This document shows, one piece after another, positions 31,374-42,299 of a stretch of DNA of 64,000 nucleotides; position 1 is the stretch's first letter; each line of letters starts with the position of its first letter. Source of the stretch: Schizosaccharomyces osmophilus (Eukaryota; Ascomycota; Schizosaccharomycetes; Schizosaccharomycetales; Schizosaccharomycetaceae); NCBI RefSeq assembly GCF_027921745.1, contig NC_079238.1, forward strand, positions 3,038,001 to 3,102,000. Direction: 5' to 3'. The notes under the pieces are model-generated. The model was not told where the DNA came from. It saw only the letters and a program-made list of their open reading frames with translations, and searched no databases. The position numbers and the translations under genes are program-made.

Positions 31374-33470
31374 ATGAAGCGCTATTTTCAGGAGGCATTA
31401 GGAGATGAATTTTCAAGCGGTGAATACCCAGCTAATGAAAATCAATATTATCCTAAAGACTCTATGAGTTTGGCAATTGATCGTCCAAAAAAACAATTCA
31501 AGGCCAGCTCAACTGAAAGCTCAATGTACTTGTTGGGGTTCAAACAAATACTTTCTACAGTTCTCGGCCATGAGTCTCACCTCTTAGCTCAAGAAGAGCT
31601 ATCCGTAATTGATAAATTCAAGATTCTGTCATGCGACGAGCAATATCTCTTTGTTCGTCTTTTCATGAGAAAGCGCGATAAATGGTTTCGAGTTGCACAG
31701 CTCAATTATCCAGATTGCCAGAATATAGCAGAATCTTGTGCAGGTCTTAGAAAATCGGGGTTTTTTGTTGATGACAATTCAATAAGCATTGAGGAATTAT
31801 TGGAAATCATGACTTCAGAGGAGCTGCGAACGGTAGCTCGTTCCAGTAAAATAAAAGGAAAGTCGAGGAAAGAAGTCATTGACTCAATTATCTGTTTGTC
31901 GAGAAAACAATCTGTGCTCCATACTGATGGTCAATTGTTTCTTTCCTTCAATGGAATAGGAAACTTGAATAATCAGACGAAGCAGCTCAAAAAGCAGATT
32001 TTATATTACAGCGGATCATGTGTAAAACCGGAAAAGAGTGTCGTTGAGCTTTTCCATCGGATACACGTAGTATACTTTCGTTCCACGATGTATGATGAAC
32101 ATTCTCTAACTTCTTTGATCCTAGTTCGAATTAACAAAACGGTATATCCGAGTTATCAAATATCTCGAACCTCAAATGTCTTCGAATCTAGGTCAGTTTT
32201 GATGGAATATGTAGATGCGCTAGAGCTTTGTAAAAAAGTTTTACCATTATTTGAAGGTCCTATGTTGTCAAACGAAGAAGCTTTTGGAACTGCCCTTGAT
32301 CTTTTTTTTAATATTTACCCAAAATGGCTGTCTTACATCAATTGTGATATGCTAAAGTTTGCAAATGCTTTTGAGGAAGATAAGCAACATTTGTACAGCT
32401 TTATTTTTTCTTATCGTCCAGGGGCTGTTTATACTTATTTAATTCATAAAGGTACAAACATTTTAGGAAAACTACGTTTAGTTGATCTTGAAATCGAAGT
32501 CCTTGATACTCTACTTGCTCAAAACATGTACTTAATTGGTAAAAGGGGGTTTTGGTACAATAGGAAAGCACTTTTGGAAGGAAATTACAGAACTACAGAA
32601 GTAAGTATGCTACGCACTTGGCGACATCGAGCTCTCTGTACCTGTACACATGGCGTTGAGGACAAAAATACGCACATGAAATATCAGTTTGTTCTTCAGA
32701 GAAGACTTTCGCGACTCGAAAAAGTATTAATGGTACCCGAAAAGGATAGGCGTGATTTTTCTTATAACTTTCAAAACAAACCTTCAAATATTACAATATA
32801 TGGTAAAAGAAAGGACTTGAAGGATAAAAGTCAACAAAGAACGCTTTGGCTTACTTCAAAGGGAGATGTACTGACAGTCGAACAGTTTGCTGCCGAGTAC
32901 TATACATCTCTTGGTTGGTCTACTGTTCACTCTGAAAGCGGAATTTTCCTGACTTTGTTTGCTTTGGTTTTTTGGGATATTATTTTTATGGACATTCCTG
33001 GTGTTTTCCAATCCGCGTTTCAGTCAGCACCTTTGGATTTATCCACGGATTTGTTTTTTTCGGCACGGGAATTCGCAATTCGTGAAAGACTTGCAGAAGT
33101 TGAATGCGGCTACACTGGACAATATGTCAAGGATGTTTATACTCGTGAGTCGGAAAGTCAGCCAGTATGCATAGGGTTGCAATGGGTTTATTCGCTTGAG
33201 ATGCTGCTTTCTGTAACACACTGTATACCTGGTAAAGGCCTAGCTTCTATCTTCCATGCCATGGCCCAAGACTATAAAAATGCTTCCAGTGGTATGCCAG
33301 ATTTATGCCTTTGGAATTCTAATACAAAAAATTTTCTACTATCGGAAGTCAAGAGTGATAACGACAGATTGTCCGAGCCCCAAAAGTTTTGGATTGATTT
33401 ATTGTTGAGTGCAAGCTTACCCGTAGAAGTATGTCATGTGCTCACAGATACAGACAAAATTTCTTTGTAA
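31374..33470 (+). CDS. fan1: Fan1, FANCD2/FANCI-associated structure-specific nuclease
   Basis: 698 aa, one exon. Fan1 processes 5' flaps and helps repair interstrand crosslinks. A SAP-type DNA-binding segment lies at about 135-180 (IEELLEIMTSEELRTVAR). A helical TPR-like region fills the middle, and a VRR_nuc domain closes the protein. The PD-(D/E)xK site is intact: D643 in GMPDLCLW, with E658 and K660 in SEVKSDNDRLS. There is no UBZ finger, as usual for fission-yeast Fan1. The start is the first in-frame ATG after a run of A/G. Confidence 0.96.
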   Translation: MKRYFQEALGDEFSSGEYPANENQYYPKDSMSLAIDRPKKQFKASSTESSMYLLGFKQILSTVLGHESHLLAQEELSVIDKFKILSCDEQYLFVRLFMRKRDKWFRVAQLNYPDCQNIAESCAGLRKSGFFVDDNSISIEELLEIMTSEELRTVARSSKIKGKSRKEVIDSIICLSRKQSVLHTDGQLFLSFNGIGNLNNQTKQLKKQILYYSGSCVKPEKSVVELFHRIHVVYFRSTMYDEHSLTSLILVRINKTVYPSYQISRTSNVFESRSVLMEYVDALELCKKVLPLFEGPMLSNEEAFGTALDLFFNIYPKWLSYINCDMLKFANAFEEDKQHLYSFIFSYRPGAVYTYLIHKGTNILGKLRLVDLEIEVLDTLLAQNMYLIGKRGFWYNRKALLEGNYRTTEVSMLRTWRHRALCTCTHGVEDKNTHMKYQFVLQRRLSRLEKVLMVPEKDRRDFSYNFQNKPSNITIYGKRKDLKDKSQQRTLWLTSKGDVLTVEQFAAEYYTSLGWSTVHSESGIFLTLFALVFWDIIFMDIPGVFQSAFQSAPLDLSTDLFFSAREFAIRERLAEVECGYTGQYVKDVYTRESESQPVCIGLQWVYSLEMLLSVTHCIPGKGLASIFHAMAQDYKNASSGMPDLCLWNSNTKNFLLSEVKSDNDRLSEPQKFWIDLLLSASLPVEVCHVLTDTDKISL

Positions 33471-34395
33471 TTATGAAGCATCTCAACATTCTGACTGGGG
33501 GGATCACACAAATCTGGATGGGATTTTTCGTTGAGCTTTGGATATTTTCTTTCTTTATTTATGACTAACAGATCTTTTCACGTTTTATAGTTCTTTGCAT
33601 TAATCCCACGAGCTTTACTGATTTTGAAAGGAGCAGTTTTTATTTCCCCCTCCCATTGGAAAACCGGTCTATAGCTATTGCTACATTTCCTTAAATAGAG
33701 TATCCTGGTCATCGATTTTCTGGCATGAAATCTCAAAAAATATCCTTTTGTTTTCTAATACCCACCCAAGACAAACAACTTTGATTTATGGAATTGGAGA
33801 GGGAGTCATCTCTTTTCATCTTGTATTTTTAGTTATATTACTTTCTTTAAAGTTTAATTATTTACAGCAAATCTTTATCGTGATTTGCTTATTCAAATCA
33901 TGCACAAGCTAGTAAACAAACTTGTTCTTAACTAAGTAAGGATTTTTCTGTTTTAAGGATTCATTCAATGCTTTCATACAAACTTTTGCCAGTAAAATAA
34001 GTTAAATAACATTTCTCAAGTATGTATCGCTGCTCTATTGAGTTTTAATGCCTTCTATAAGACTTGCTTCCGTATTCCTTGAAGGCTTGCTTCTTTTTGA
34101 GTATAGGAGAGCGGTGTGCTGTGTCTAAGATTTGCCCCTAAAAGACTCTGTGGGGGGTCATGAAGGTAAAGTGATATACCCTAAAATAAGAATGGCGAAT
34201 ATTGAAGACGGTAATCTACTTTAGGTATTCGAAGGAGCCACTAAGTTGAAATGGGATAGTACTTGTAATTACAACTTCCCCAAACACATCTTGTATCCAC
34301 AATAATCTGTACTTTCAAAGTTATATTATTTATTTTTATTTTTGATTTATCACATTGTACTTTCTGAGAAAGCAAACTAAAAGAACAATTGCAAA
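33471..34395. other. Intergenic fan1-cwf25
   Basis: 925 bp. No open frame with family features. The segment about 34060-34240 is richer in G and C than its surroundings, but I could not match it to a known RNA class. Confidence 0.35.
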
Positions 34396-35541
34396 ATGGG
34401 AGGCGGTGACTTAAATATGAAAAAGAGTTGGTACGTATAAACATAAATATATCGAAAAGGAATAAAAACTAACTGGTTTAGGCACCCTCTTTTAATGAGA
34501 AATCAAGAGAGGGTGTGGAAAGAAGAACAAACACACAAGGAAGAGCTGAAAAGAGTCGAGCAATTACGAAGAGAAATTGAAGAGGAACGACAACTTTTGG
34601 AGCTCCAGAGATTACAGGAAGCAGCAGGAGGAAAAAAGAGAAAAGATCGAGTGGAATGGATGTATGCAGTTCCCACAGCAGAAGGAGCGAAACGAGACGC
34701 TTCAGAAATGGAAGAATATTTACTTGGTAAACGGCGATTGGACGACCTTTTAAGTGATAAAGTGGAAGATCAGAAAAATTCTCTTAATAAAACTGAATTT
34801 ATTTCTTTACAGAATGCCAATTCCGTTCAAGATATCCAATCCAAAGTTCGACTGGACCCTCTTTTGGCTATAAAGCAACAAGAGCAAAAGCAAATGCATG
34901 TACTAGCAGAGAAGAGAAAAAGAAAATTAGAAGAAGATGAAAGGAGGAAAAAGGAGTTGGACCATCGTAGTCGACATCTTAACTCACGAGAAAAGAGTTA
35001 CGACAGACATGGCCGCTATAATGACTCTCGGCGATACAATACTTCAAGAAACATTTCGAGGACAGAAAGATATCCACGGAAAGAATATGGGGATCGACAT
35101 TATGGCGATAGAAGGTATGTTGACGATCGAGATGATGAAGAAATGCGTCTGTACCAAGACAGACGAAGACACGGGAACGAAAAAAGGTACCACACAAGAC
35201 GACATTCTTCAAGGTCACCTTCACCACAACGACGAAGCTCCCATAGGTCACGTGCTGATGCCGGTGGATCCTCAACAGAAGATACTCGTGAGCGTCGATT
35301 ACGAGAAATGCAAAACAATGCTCAGAGTTTAGAACAAAACAGGGTTGAAAAACTTCATAAATTAGAACAAGAGGAATTGACCGAAACCGCCAAAAACGAA
35401 CAGGAAAGATCTAGCACCGCTAGGAAATGGAATAATCAAGGAGATTTCCTTCGTGAAATGAAAAGAGAAGTATATTCTGGTGATGCGGTAAATCTAGCCG
35501 ACCGCGTTAGCAGTATGCGGCATACTGCTCTTAAGCAATAA
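34396..35541 (+). CDS. cwf25: Cwf25, step-one splicing factor
   Basis: join(34396..34430,34482..35541), 364 aa. Cwf25/Cwc25 docks at the branch helix of the activated spliceosome and is needed for the first transesterification. The conserved N-terminus [24 protein letters not shown] is created only by the splice, which splits the Trp codon; intron 51 nt with GTACGT, ACTAAC and TTTAG. Downstream is a Glu/Arg coiled coil (about 25-60), the conserved RVEWMYAVP block, and a basic Arg/His/Ser-rich, disordered second half. Starting at the ATG at 34495 would lose the functional N-terminus. Confidence 0.96.
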
Positions 35542-35713
35542 ACAATAATTATTGAATGTTACATTAGATGACCGTTTAAAAAATAAAATTATTTACATAT
35601 TAAAAAGGGAGAAATTAAATTACAAATAGCAAGTTGCAGAACTTGCGACCCAGCCATTACTGCTTTCCAAACATAAACGACCGGATTTAGTGACAAAAAA
35701 AAAGGTCTCAGTT

Positions 35714-36489
35714 TTATCCGGATCTGTCCGGTCCATGCTCCTGTATGGCATATTCCATGGACCGCTCGCTGTCGTTCTGATTCGCAACTTGTTTGGAGTC
35801 TTCAGATCCTATGATATATGAAGCTGCAATGTCATCACAGGTTGGGACCGTTAGGTTGAACTCTTCGTTGAATTTCCTATACAATATTAGTACAAAGTGC
35901 AGAATAGATTTATTAGAAAAAAAAGATGAAGGCATACCCATGCAGTTTGCATCCCCAAGACATCGCTGATTTACGAGACCCAACCTGAGGAGGGTACTTC
36001 CGTAGTAATTTCTGCGAAACAACAGAGCATTCACCGCAAGGGAACAAAGAAGCTGATGAAATCACATAACGGATTAATGTATTTCTTTCATATAGAGTAG
36101 GCAAGCTTGGATAGTTTGCTAGAGTAGTATGGAAAGACTAGACACGTTTATTAACATGCGAGACATTCAAGACTCATTTGAACTTACAGTCCAATAGGTT
36201 TTCATGATTTCCTTTCTATGAAAAGCTTGTGTTAGTCAGGGCAATAATGGCAAGAAGTGTTGCAGCATAGTTGTCAGCAATTCTTTCCTTACTTTGTCTC
36301 ATCCTTGTAGTTTAAAGGAGTAATAACAACGACGTTTTCATCCTTTTCTTTACTTCCATCAATTTCCTTGAGTTCAGGCATGTAAAGGCGCCATTCCTTG
36401 TCAATCATTACACTGTCAAATACCCATATTACAAACACCATAATTATAACCGTTGACAAAAGTATTTGTATCCTCTTGTTAATCAACAT
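35714..36489 (-). CDS. erv2: Erv2, ER-type FAD-linked sulfhydryl oxidase
   Basis: complement(join(35714..35876,35938..36137,36188..36215,36293..36489)), 195 aa. The spliced protein has one N-terminal signal-anchor (MLINKRIQILLSTVIIMVFV), then the ERV/ALR fold: YWTSFHTTLANYP, the redox CxxC in FPCGEC, the FAD-binding KYPPQVGSRKSAMSWGCKLHG and the NEEFNL segment. The anchor points to the ER lumen (Erv2) rather than the mitochondrial Erv1. Exon 2 is only 28 nt. Donors are GTAAGG, GTAAGT and GTATGC. An upstream out-of-frame ATG (eight codons) overlaps the start. The C-terminal tail holds a further Cys (TVPTCDD), the kind of shuttle Cys that Erv2 uses; only one is obvious. Confidence 0.9.
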
Positions 36490-37094
36490 TTTCGTAAATC
36501 CTTGCACATATTTTAACGTTTGGTAAACGTAAATTGGAGTTTAAGTATGAGTAGGGTGTACTGAATCTTGGTTTGTTTACTATGTAATTCTTACTGAAGT
36601 TTACCTTACAATTCATTATGTGCGGCGTTACTGGGCTCTTCTAAAAGTATATAGGTGTATAATATTGGAAATATATGTACTTTGTATTGTGTACGTATAC
36701 GGACAGGAAAAAAAAAAAAAAAAAGGTGTAATGGAATGAATGAAAGGAGTTTTACTAGGAACCAACGTTCATTACTCTATGACCCAAGACAAGCAATTCA
36801 TCAAGTAATCAAGATATTGAGTGAGAAAATCTATATTGTAATTTTGTTTAAATTACTAAAAGGAAACTCATTCTTCCACTCTCCGTTCTATCTCCTCCTT
36901 TTTATTTTTATTTTATTTTTGTTTACTTTGTTTACATTATTCGTGTTTAAGATTAACCGAAGAAGTTTAAGCTCAAGGAAGCGATAAAAATTATTTAGAA
37001 CTCATCACACAGCGGCGCCTACAGCAATAAACTATACCAAGAAACAAACTAAAATCATTCATTCATTTGTTCCAACTACATAGGAATCACTTTT
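36490..37094. other. Divergent promoter erv2/cut3
   Basis: 605 bp. Contains GTTTGTTTAC (36571-36580), an A17 run (36708-36724), and two forkhead-type cores close together near 36920-36935, about 160 bp upstream of cut3. No gene seen. Confidence 0.45.
36919..36935 (-). promoter_or_regulatory. Tandem forkhead sites upstream of cut3
   Basis: The minus strand reads GTAAACAAAGTAAACAA, two GTAAACAA units nine bases apart. In S. pombe, forkhead factors Sep1/Fkh2 use such sites for M-phase transcription. A role at the condensin gene is inferred. Confidence 0.4.
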
Positions 37095-40000
37095 ATGTCT
37101 GATAAAGGACCTACTCGAACATCCTCGGTTCCTTCCATTGTAGATGCTACACCAGATCGTGCTGAAAGACCTCGGAAACAAGTTCGTCAGGTAGTAACAA
37201 CACCAAGTCGATCTGAGGATCCGTCTCGCATTGTAAAACTAGAACAAACACCTTCTCAAGGGTTTCACAGCCAGTTTTTAAAAAAGCGCATCACGGACTC
37301 CTTACGCGAGCGTCCCAATCTTTTGAACAAATTCATCTCAGCTAACCAGGAAACTCCTTCAAAGCCTTCGGCTCCTAATTCTTTTAATTCTAGTAATGCA
37401 GGAGATTCTTCTCTTATAGAAGATACAATCACTGAACAAGAAAACCTTGACGTACTTGCTCCAAGGCTTGTTGTATACCAGCTAACGCTTAAGAATTTCA
37501 AATCTTATGCTGGAACACAAATTATAGGGCCTTTTCATCCATCTTTTTCTTCTATTGTTGGTCCAAATGGATCTGGTAAATCAAATGTGATTGACGCTTT
37601 GCTTTTTGTATTCGGATTTCGTGCTAGTAAACTGCGTCAGACTAAAGCTTCAGCTTTAATCCATAAGTCCGCTGCCCATCCTTCTCTTGAAAGCTGTGAT
37701 GTGGAAATTGTATTTAAAGAAGTAAATCCGGATTCCAGTTACATAGACGGTTCAGAGCTATCTATTCGAAGGTCCGCTTACAAGAACAATGTAAGCAAAT
37801 ACTTTCTAAATAACGCTGAGAGTTCTTTTTCCACCGTTTCAAATGTGCTAAAAGAACGAGGGGTCGATTTGAACCATAAGCGTTTTTTAATTCTACAAGG
37901 TGAAGTAGAATCTATCGCACAAATGAAACCAAAGGCACTAACTGAAAGTGATGATGGTTTGCTTGAATATCTTGAAGACATTATAGGTACTTCAAGGTAC
38001 AAACCTATCATCGAAGAAAAAATCAATGAGCTTACTGCTTTGAGTAATGTCTGTAACGAAAAAGAGAACCGTTTTCAACTAGTCGTCGCCGAGAGGAACA
38101 AATTGGAAAGTTCAAAAAATGTTGTCCTTGATATCTTAAGGGACGAGAACAATTTAAATAGGAAGCTGCATACCCTTTATCAGTTGAACCTATTCGAATT
38201 AAAATCGAAGAAAGATTTAGTAATGAGTATCTTACAGAAACTGGAAAATTCATATAAATCCAAGAATGACAACTTCAACGAAAATGAGAAAGTCGTTTCG
38301 CAAATGGTCGAAGAGTTAACTCAACTTAAATCTAAAGTTCAAGACTCGAAAACTTCAAATCGTACCGAAAAAAGAGAACGTCAACGATATGAACAACAAG
38401 CTGTTAAAATTGAAGAAAAGTGGAAGCATTTATCTTCAAAACAGAAAAAAAATCAAAAACAGCTTGAAACATTATCAGCAAATAAATCAGAGCTTGAATA
38501 CTCTCTGGACACGCATGGTGATCTTCATCATCGTCTAACGCAAGAAATGGATGACATTGTGTCCAAGCTGTCTACCGAAGAAGACCAACTCAACAAAATC
38601 CGTGAATCCCTTCGTGGAAAGACCGAAGGAATATCAAATGCTATTGAAGAAAAGCAGAAATTGATGGCGCCTTCCGAAAAAAAAATCAATGAGCTAAATT
38701 CTGTGAAACAGGTCACAAAGGCAGAACTAGATATGCTGTTAGAGCAAGAAAAAAACTCAAATGAAGAACAGCAAAATGCTATAAGTTCCCTTGAAAAATC
38801 ACTAGCAGAACAAAAGGAGAAAACACAGCTTCTTAACTCTAAAAAGAATCACCACAATACCATAAAAAAGGAATCTCAAGGTCTGGAAAGAAACGTTTCT
38901 GACTTAAAGCGGAAAAAGAGTGAACTACATCGTACAATTGCTCAAAGTCGAGTAAAGCTTGAGGAAATAAGATCTACTCTTAGCTCTTCACGTTCAAGAG
39001 GAAATGTCTTGGGAGGACTACAAACCTTACATGATTCTGGTCAATTAGCAGGGTTCCACGGACGACTAGGAGATCTTGCTACAATTGATAGTAAGTACGA
39101 TATTGCCATATCCACGGCCTGTCCTGCGTTGAATCACATAGTGGTCGATAATTTAGAGGTTGGTCAAAAGTGCATAGCCTTTCTTAGGTCCAATAATTTA
39201 GGAAGGTCTAGTTTTATAGTTTTAGGTGCTTTACAGGAAAAGAACTTGAAGCCTATTCAAACTCCTGAGAATGTTCCGAGATTATTTGATTTACTTCATT
39301 ATAAAAACGATATTTTTGCACCGGCCTTCTTCAGTGTATTGCAAAACACTCTTGTTGCGGATAATTTGGAACAGGCTAACAGAATTGCGTTTGGTAAGAC
39401 ACGTTGGAGGGTTGTCACTCTTAACGGACAGCTAATTGATAAGTCTGGTACCATGACTGGTGGTGGAACCCGAGTAAAGCAAGGTGGTATGGCTTCTCAG
39501 CTACCTGCTGAAATATCTCCAGTCGCCCTTAACAACATTGAGAATCAGACTACTGATGCGGAAAATCGACATCGGCAAGTGTCTGAACAATTGCAAGCTC
39601 TTCTGGAGAAGAGCGACATACTAAAAAACGAAATTCCATCTTTGGAATTGGAAATATCCAAACTTCACTTAGACTTATCCGCATTCAATAACTTGGTTGA
39701 AGGAGCTAAAAACCAAGTCTCTAATAGCCGTAAAGCTTTAAAGGATGAGCGAGGCTTACACGATAGAAAGCAAAAACTTAGCGCAAATTTAAATAAACTT
39801 CAGCAACAAATAGATAGCATAAATGATTCAAATGCTGGGGTTGTTGCTGAAGTGAGAGAACTTCAGGATAAAATTATGCAGATTGGTGGTATCAAATATC
39901 GCATACAAAAGTCCAAGGTTGATGATCTACACGAACAGCATAAGTTTGTCAAAGAAAAAATTGCAAACATCAATTTTGAAAAGAGGAAAAACGAACAACG

Positions 40001-41111
40001 TGTCCATTCAATTGAAAGAGAGCTGGAATCATTACAGTCTGATCTTTCTACAACTCAAAAGGAAATTGAGACAAATGAGAAAGAATTGAGCTTACTTCGC
40101 GAGAAAACAAAGGAATATACGGTTAAGATTGATAAACTAAGTAACATAATCCATGATATAAATGATTCAATCAGTGAGCTTAACAACCGTGTTGAGTTTG
40201 AATCTAAAGAGATAAATTCCATGAAAGCCGAAAGGTTGGATCTCGAAAACAAACTGACAGAGCAAAAAAGTGCCCATGCCGACGTTTTGAACAACGAGAA
40301 AAAGTTACGAAAGTTGCTATCCGAATTAATACTACATGACTTAAGAGAATATGATCAATCTGAAGCACAGGCTCCTGAATTTCAGGAGTTTTCGGAAGAT
40401 GAGCTTGCCTCAATGAACAAACAATCGTTGTATGAGGGCATATCTGAATTTAAGAAGAAGACGGAAGAAAAAGAAGTAGACGTGGGTGTTTTACAGGCTT
40501 ATTTGAAATGCACCAAAGATGCTGAGAACAAAGCGTTAGACTTTGAAGCTGAGACCCAAAAGAGGAATAGCGTAAAACAAACTGTTACAGATTTGCAGAC
40601 ACAAAGATTGGATGAATTTATGGAAGGTTTTAGCATTATTTCTCAGAAATTGAAAGCTATGTATCAAATCATCACTATGGGTGGTAATGCTGAACTTGAA
40701 CTCGTTGACAGTCTGGATCCATTTTCTGAAGGTGTCTTATTTAGTATTATGCCACCTAAAAAGTCTTGGAAAAATATCTCAAATTTGTCTGGAGGTGAAA
40801 AGACATTAAGTTCATTGGCATTAGTATTTGCTTTACATAACTATAAACCGACGCCTCTGTACGTTATGGACGAAATTGATGCTGCTCTGGATTTCAAAAA
40901 TGTGTCGATTGTCGCCAATTATATAAAGGAAAGGACGAAGAATGCCCAGTTTATTGTTATATCGTTGCGAAGCAATATGTTTGAATTGTCATCACGCTTG
41001 GTTGGTATTTACAAAACGGCAAGCATGACAAAGAGTGTAACGATGAACAACCAGGATTTACAGATGAATGCTGAAAAAGATTTAGATCATACGACGCTAC
41101 AAGTCAATTAG
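37095..41111 (+). CDS. cut3: Cut3, condensin SMC4 subunit
   Basis: 1338 aa, one exon. SMC ATPase that pairs with Cut14 (SMC2) in condensin to compact mitotic chromosomes. Walker A GPNGSGKS at 156-163; two long coiled coils (about 320-650 and 820-1160) around a hinge near 660-800 (GFHGRLGDLATID, then GTMTGGGTRVKQGG); signature LSGGEKTLSS from 1231; Walker B LYVMDEIDAALD around 1259. The N-terminal tail holds T19-P-D-R, the Cdk site that drives nuclear entry in S. pombe Cut3. Length is normal. Confidence 0.98.
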   Translation: MSDKGPTRTSSVPSIVDATPDRAERPRKQVRQVVTTPSRSEDPSRIVKLEQTPSQGFHSQFLKKRITDSLRERPNLLNKFISANQETPSKPSAPNSFNSSNAGDSSLIEDTITEQENLDVLAPRLVVYQLTLKNFKSYAGTQIIGPFHPSFSSIVGPNGSGKSNVIDALLFVFGFRASKLRQTKASALIHKSAAHPSLESCDVEIVFKEVNPDSSYIDGSELSIRRSAYKNNVSKYFLNNAESSFSTVSNVLKERGVDLNHKRFLILQGEVESIAQMKPKALTESDDGLLEYLEDIIGTSRYKPIIEEKINELTALSNVCNEKENRFQLVVAERNKLESSKNVVLDILRDENNLNRKLHTLYQLNLFELKSKKDLVMSILQKLENSYKSKNDNFNENEKVVSQMVEELTQLKSKVQDSKTSNRTEKRERQRYEQQAVKIEEKWKHLSSKQKKNQKQLETLSANKSELEYSLDTHGDLHHRLTQEMDDIVSKLSTEEDQLNKIRESLRGKTEGISNAIEEKQKLMAPSEKKINELNSVKQVTKAELDMLLEQEKNSNEEQQNAISSLEKSLAEQKEKTQLLNSKKNHHNTIKKESQGLERNVSDLKRKKSELHRTIAQSRVKLEEIRSTLSSSRSRGNVLGGLQTLHDSGQLAGFHGRLGDLATIDSKYDIAISTACPALNHIVVDNLEVGQKCIAFLRSNNLGRSSFIVLGALQEKNLKPIQTPENVPRLFDLLHYKNDIFAPAFFSVLQNTLVADNLEQANRIAFGKTRWRVVTLNGQLIDKSGTMTGGGTRVKQGGMASQLPAEISPVALNNIENQTTDAENRHRQVSEQLQALLEKSDILKNEIPSLELEISKLHLDLSAFNNLVEGAKNQVSNSRKALKDERGLHDRKQKLSANLNKLQQQIDSINDSNAGVVAEVRELQDKIMQIGGIKYRIQKSKVDDLHEQHKFVKEKIANINFEKRKNEQRVHSIERELESLQSDLSTTQKEIETNEKELSLLREKTKEYTVKIDKLSNIIHDINDSISELNNRVEFESKEINSMKAERLDLENKLTEQKSAHADVLNNEKKLRKLLSELILHDLREYDQSEAQAPEFQEFSEDELASMNKQSLYEGISEFKKKTEEKEVDVGVLQAYLKCTKDAENKALDFEAETQKRNSVKQTVTDLQTQRLDEFMEGFSIISQKLKAMYQIITMGGNAELELVDSLDPFSEGVLFSIMPPKKSWKNISNLSGGEKTLSSLALVFALHNYKPTPLYVMDEIDAALDFKNVSIVANYIKERTKNAQFIVISLRSNMFELSSRLVGIYKTASMTKSVTMNNQDLQMNAEKDLDHTTLQVN

Positions 41112-41528
41112 AAGTTAATCTTACGAGCTTACAATTGACTAACAATGTACTGCTATTTAAGGAATGCATTTGTATAAATAATATCAAATTAATCTTTTTT
41201 TTTTTTTTTTTTCATAATAACGCTACTCATTTAATTACATTTGTAAGCCCATTAGTGTTCAGTAATTATGATGATCTTAAAACGTTGATATAGAATATGC
41301 AGATGGTCATGACGCTGCAGATGGCATAAATAAAAGTTGAGTAAAACGATAACGAACTTCAGAAGAAAAGTAAATTACGCTGTAGCAATCAACTTGCAAT
41401 TCAGGGACCCAGTCATTCGTGCTTTAAATTAGTTGTTATAGTGCATTGGTCACAGAATTCATAACTTAATGTACAGGATATGCAGAAATAGGAAAAATAA
41501 TCAAAAATATGCAGTTTGAAAAAGAAGC
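41112..41528. other. Convergent intergenic cut3/orphan
   Basis: 417 bp between two 3' ends, with a T18 run at 41195-41212 and TATAAATAATA polyadenylation-like sequence before it. No gene seen. Confidence 0.45.
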
Positions 41529-42299
41529 TTATAACCAATCACAAGAATGGTGTTCCCATCCATAATACTCAGTTAGACCCAAATGTTGGATATTCTTTTT
41601 CATCTTGGAACGTTTTGGGCCCGTAGATCCATTTGTGCGGTCCTTTACAGCAGACTTAAACCGACTGTAAGCGTTCGACATGCGGGTACTAACATTTTCA
41701 CGTTCTTTTATCGGAAATTTATTTCGAGATGACAAGTCTTCTATTTCAAGGAATTCCAAATCACGGAGAGAGTTTTTATAAGCTGTACTTTGTCGAGTAG
41801 ATTTTATACCAGCAGCAGAGCTAGTTGAATAATCACCGGATTTTCTGAAGTCTGAATTCCTTTCATCAATTGCAAGCGAAGACCTCTGTTTAACCACCTT
41901 TGGATGTTTGTGAAGTACCCCTTCTTCTTTGGAATATAATTTAGATGTAGGAGACTGTTTTCTGACTTTGGATCTTTTTTTAGACATCATTGACTGGCTT
42001 CCGGTTTTCAAATTCAATGGTGAAACTACAGGAAGTAAAGGGCTATCTTCATCGTGAGATATCACACTATTCGCAAGTAACCATGGCGATTGCTGGGAAA
42101 AATTCTTATCCCAAGGAGAGCTAGGAGATTTCAATTCTTGGTATATAGCACTGATCAATTTGTCTGAAACATGCCAAGGAGAAGTGGGGGATGACATTGG
42201 ACTTCTTGCATACGAAGAATCTTTTTCGGAGTCTATAAACATTAAATTCCTTGCTTCTTGGAGTCTCAACGGAGGTGGTTTTCGCTTCGACAAATCCAT
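41529..42299 (-). CDS. Orphan protein with repeated SPW motifs
   Basis: 256 aa, one exon, unrecognised outside fission yeasts (position matches the S. pombe orphan SPBC146.02). Highly basic, Ser/Lys-rich and probably disordered. The N-terminus has several S/T-P sites and three Ser-Pro-Trp motifs (residues 40-42, 61-63, 71-73) in a 35-residue span, which looks like a repeated docking motif. The C-terminus (GLTEYYGWEHHSCDWL) is aromatic-rich and may be a second conserved patch. The upstream DNA carries HMG-box and forkhead-like motifs. Function unknown; coding status is supported by an uninterrupted frame with good start and end. Confidence 0.75.
   Translation of the reverse strand: MDLSKRKPPPLRLQEARNLMFIDSEKDSSYARSPMSSPTSPWHVSDKLISAIYQELKSPSSPWDKNFSQQSPWLLANSVISHDEDSPLLPVVSPLNLKTGSQSMMSKKRSKVRKQSPTSKLYSKEEGVLHKHPKVVKQRSSLAIDERNSDFRKSGDYSTSSAAGIKSTRQSTAYKNSLRDLEFLEIEDLSSRNKFPIKERENVSTRMSNAYSRFKSAVKDRTNGSTGPKRSKMKKNIQHLGLTEYYGWEHHSCDWL

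Noticed and set aside
36655-36987. 110-codon frame upstream of cut3
   Set aside because: Runs through an A17 tract and TTTA repeats; poly-Lys and poly-Phe translation; promoter DNA.
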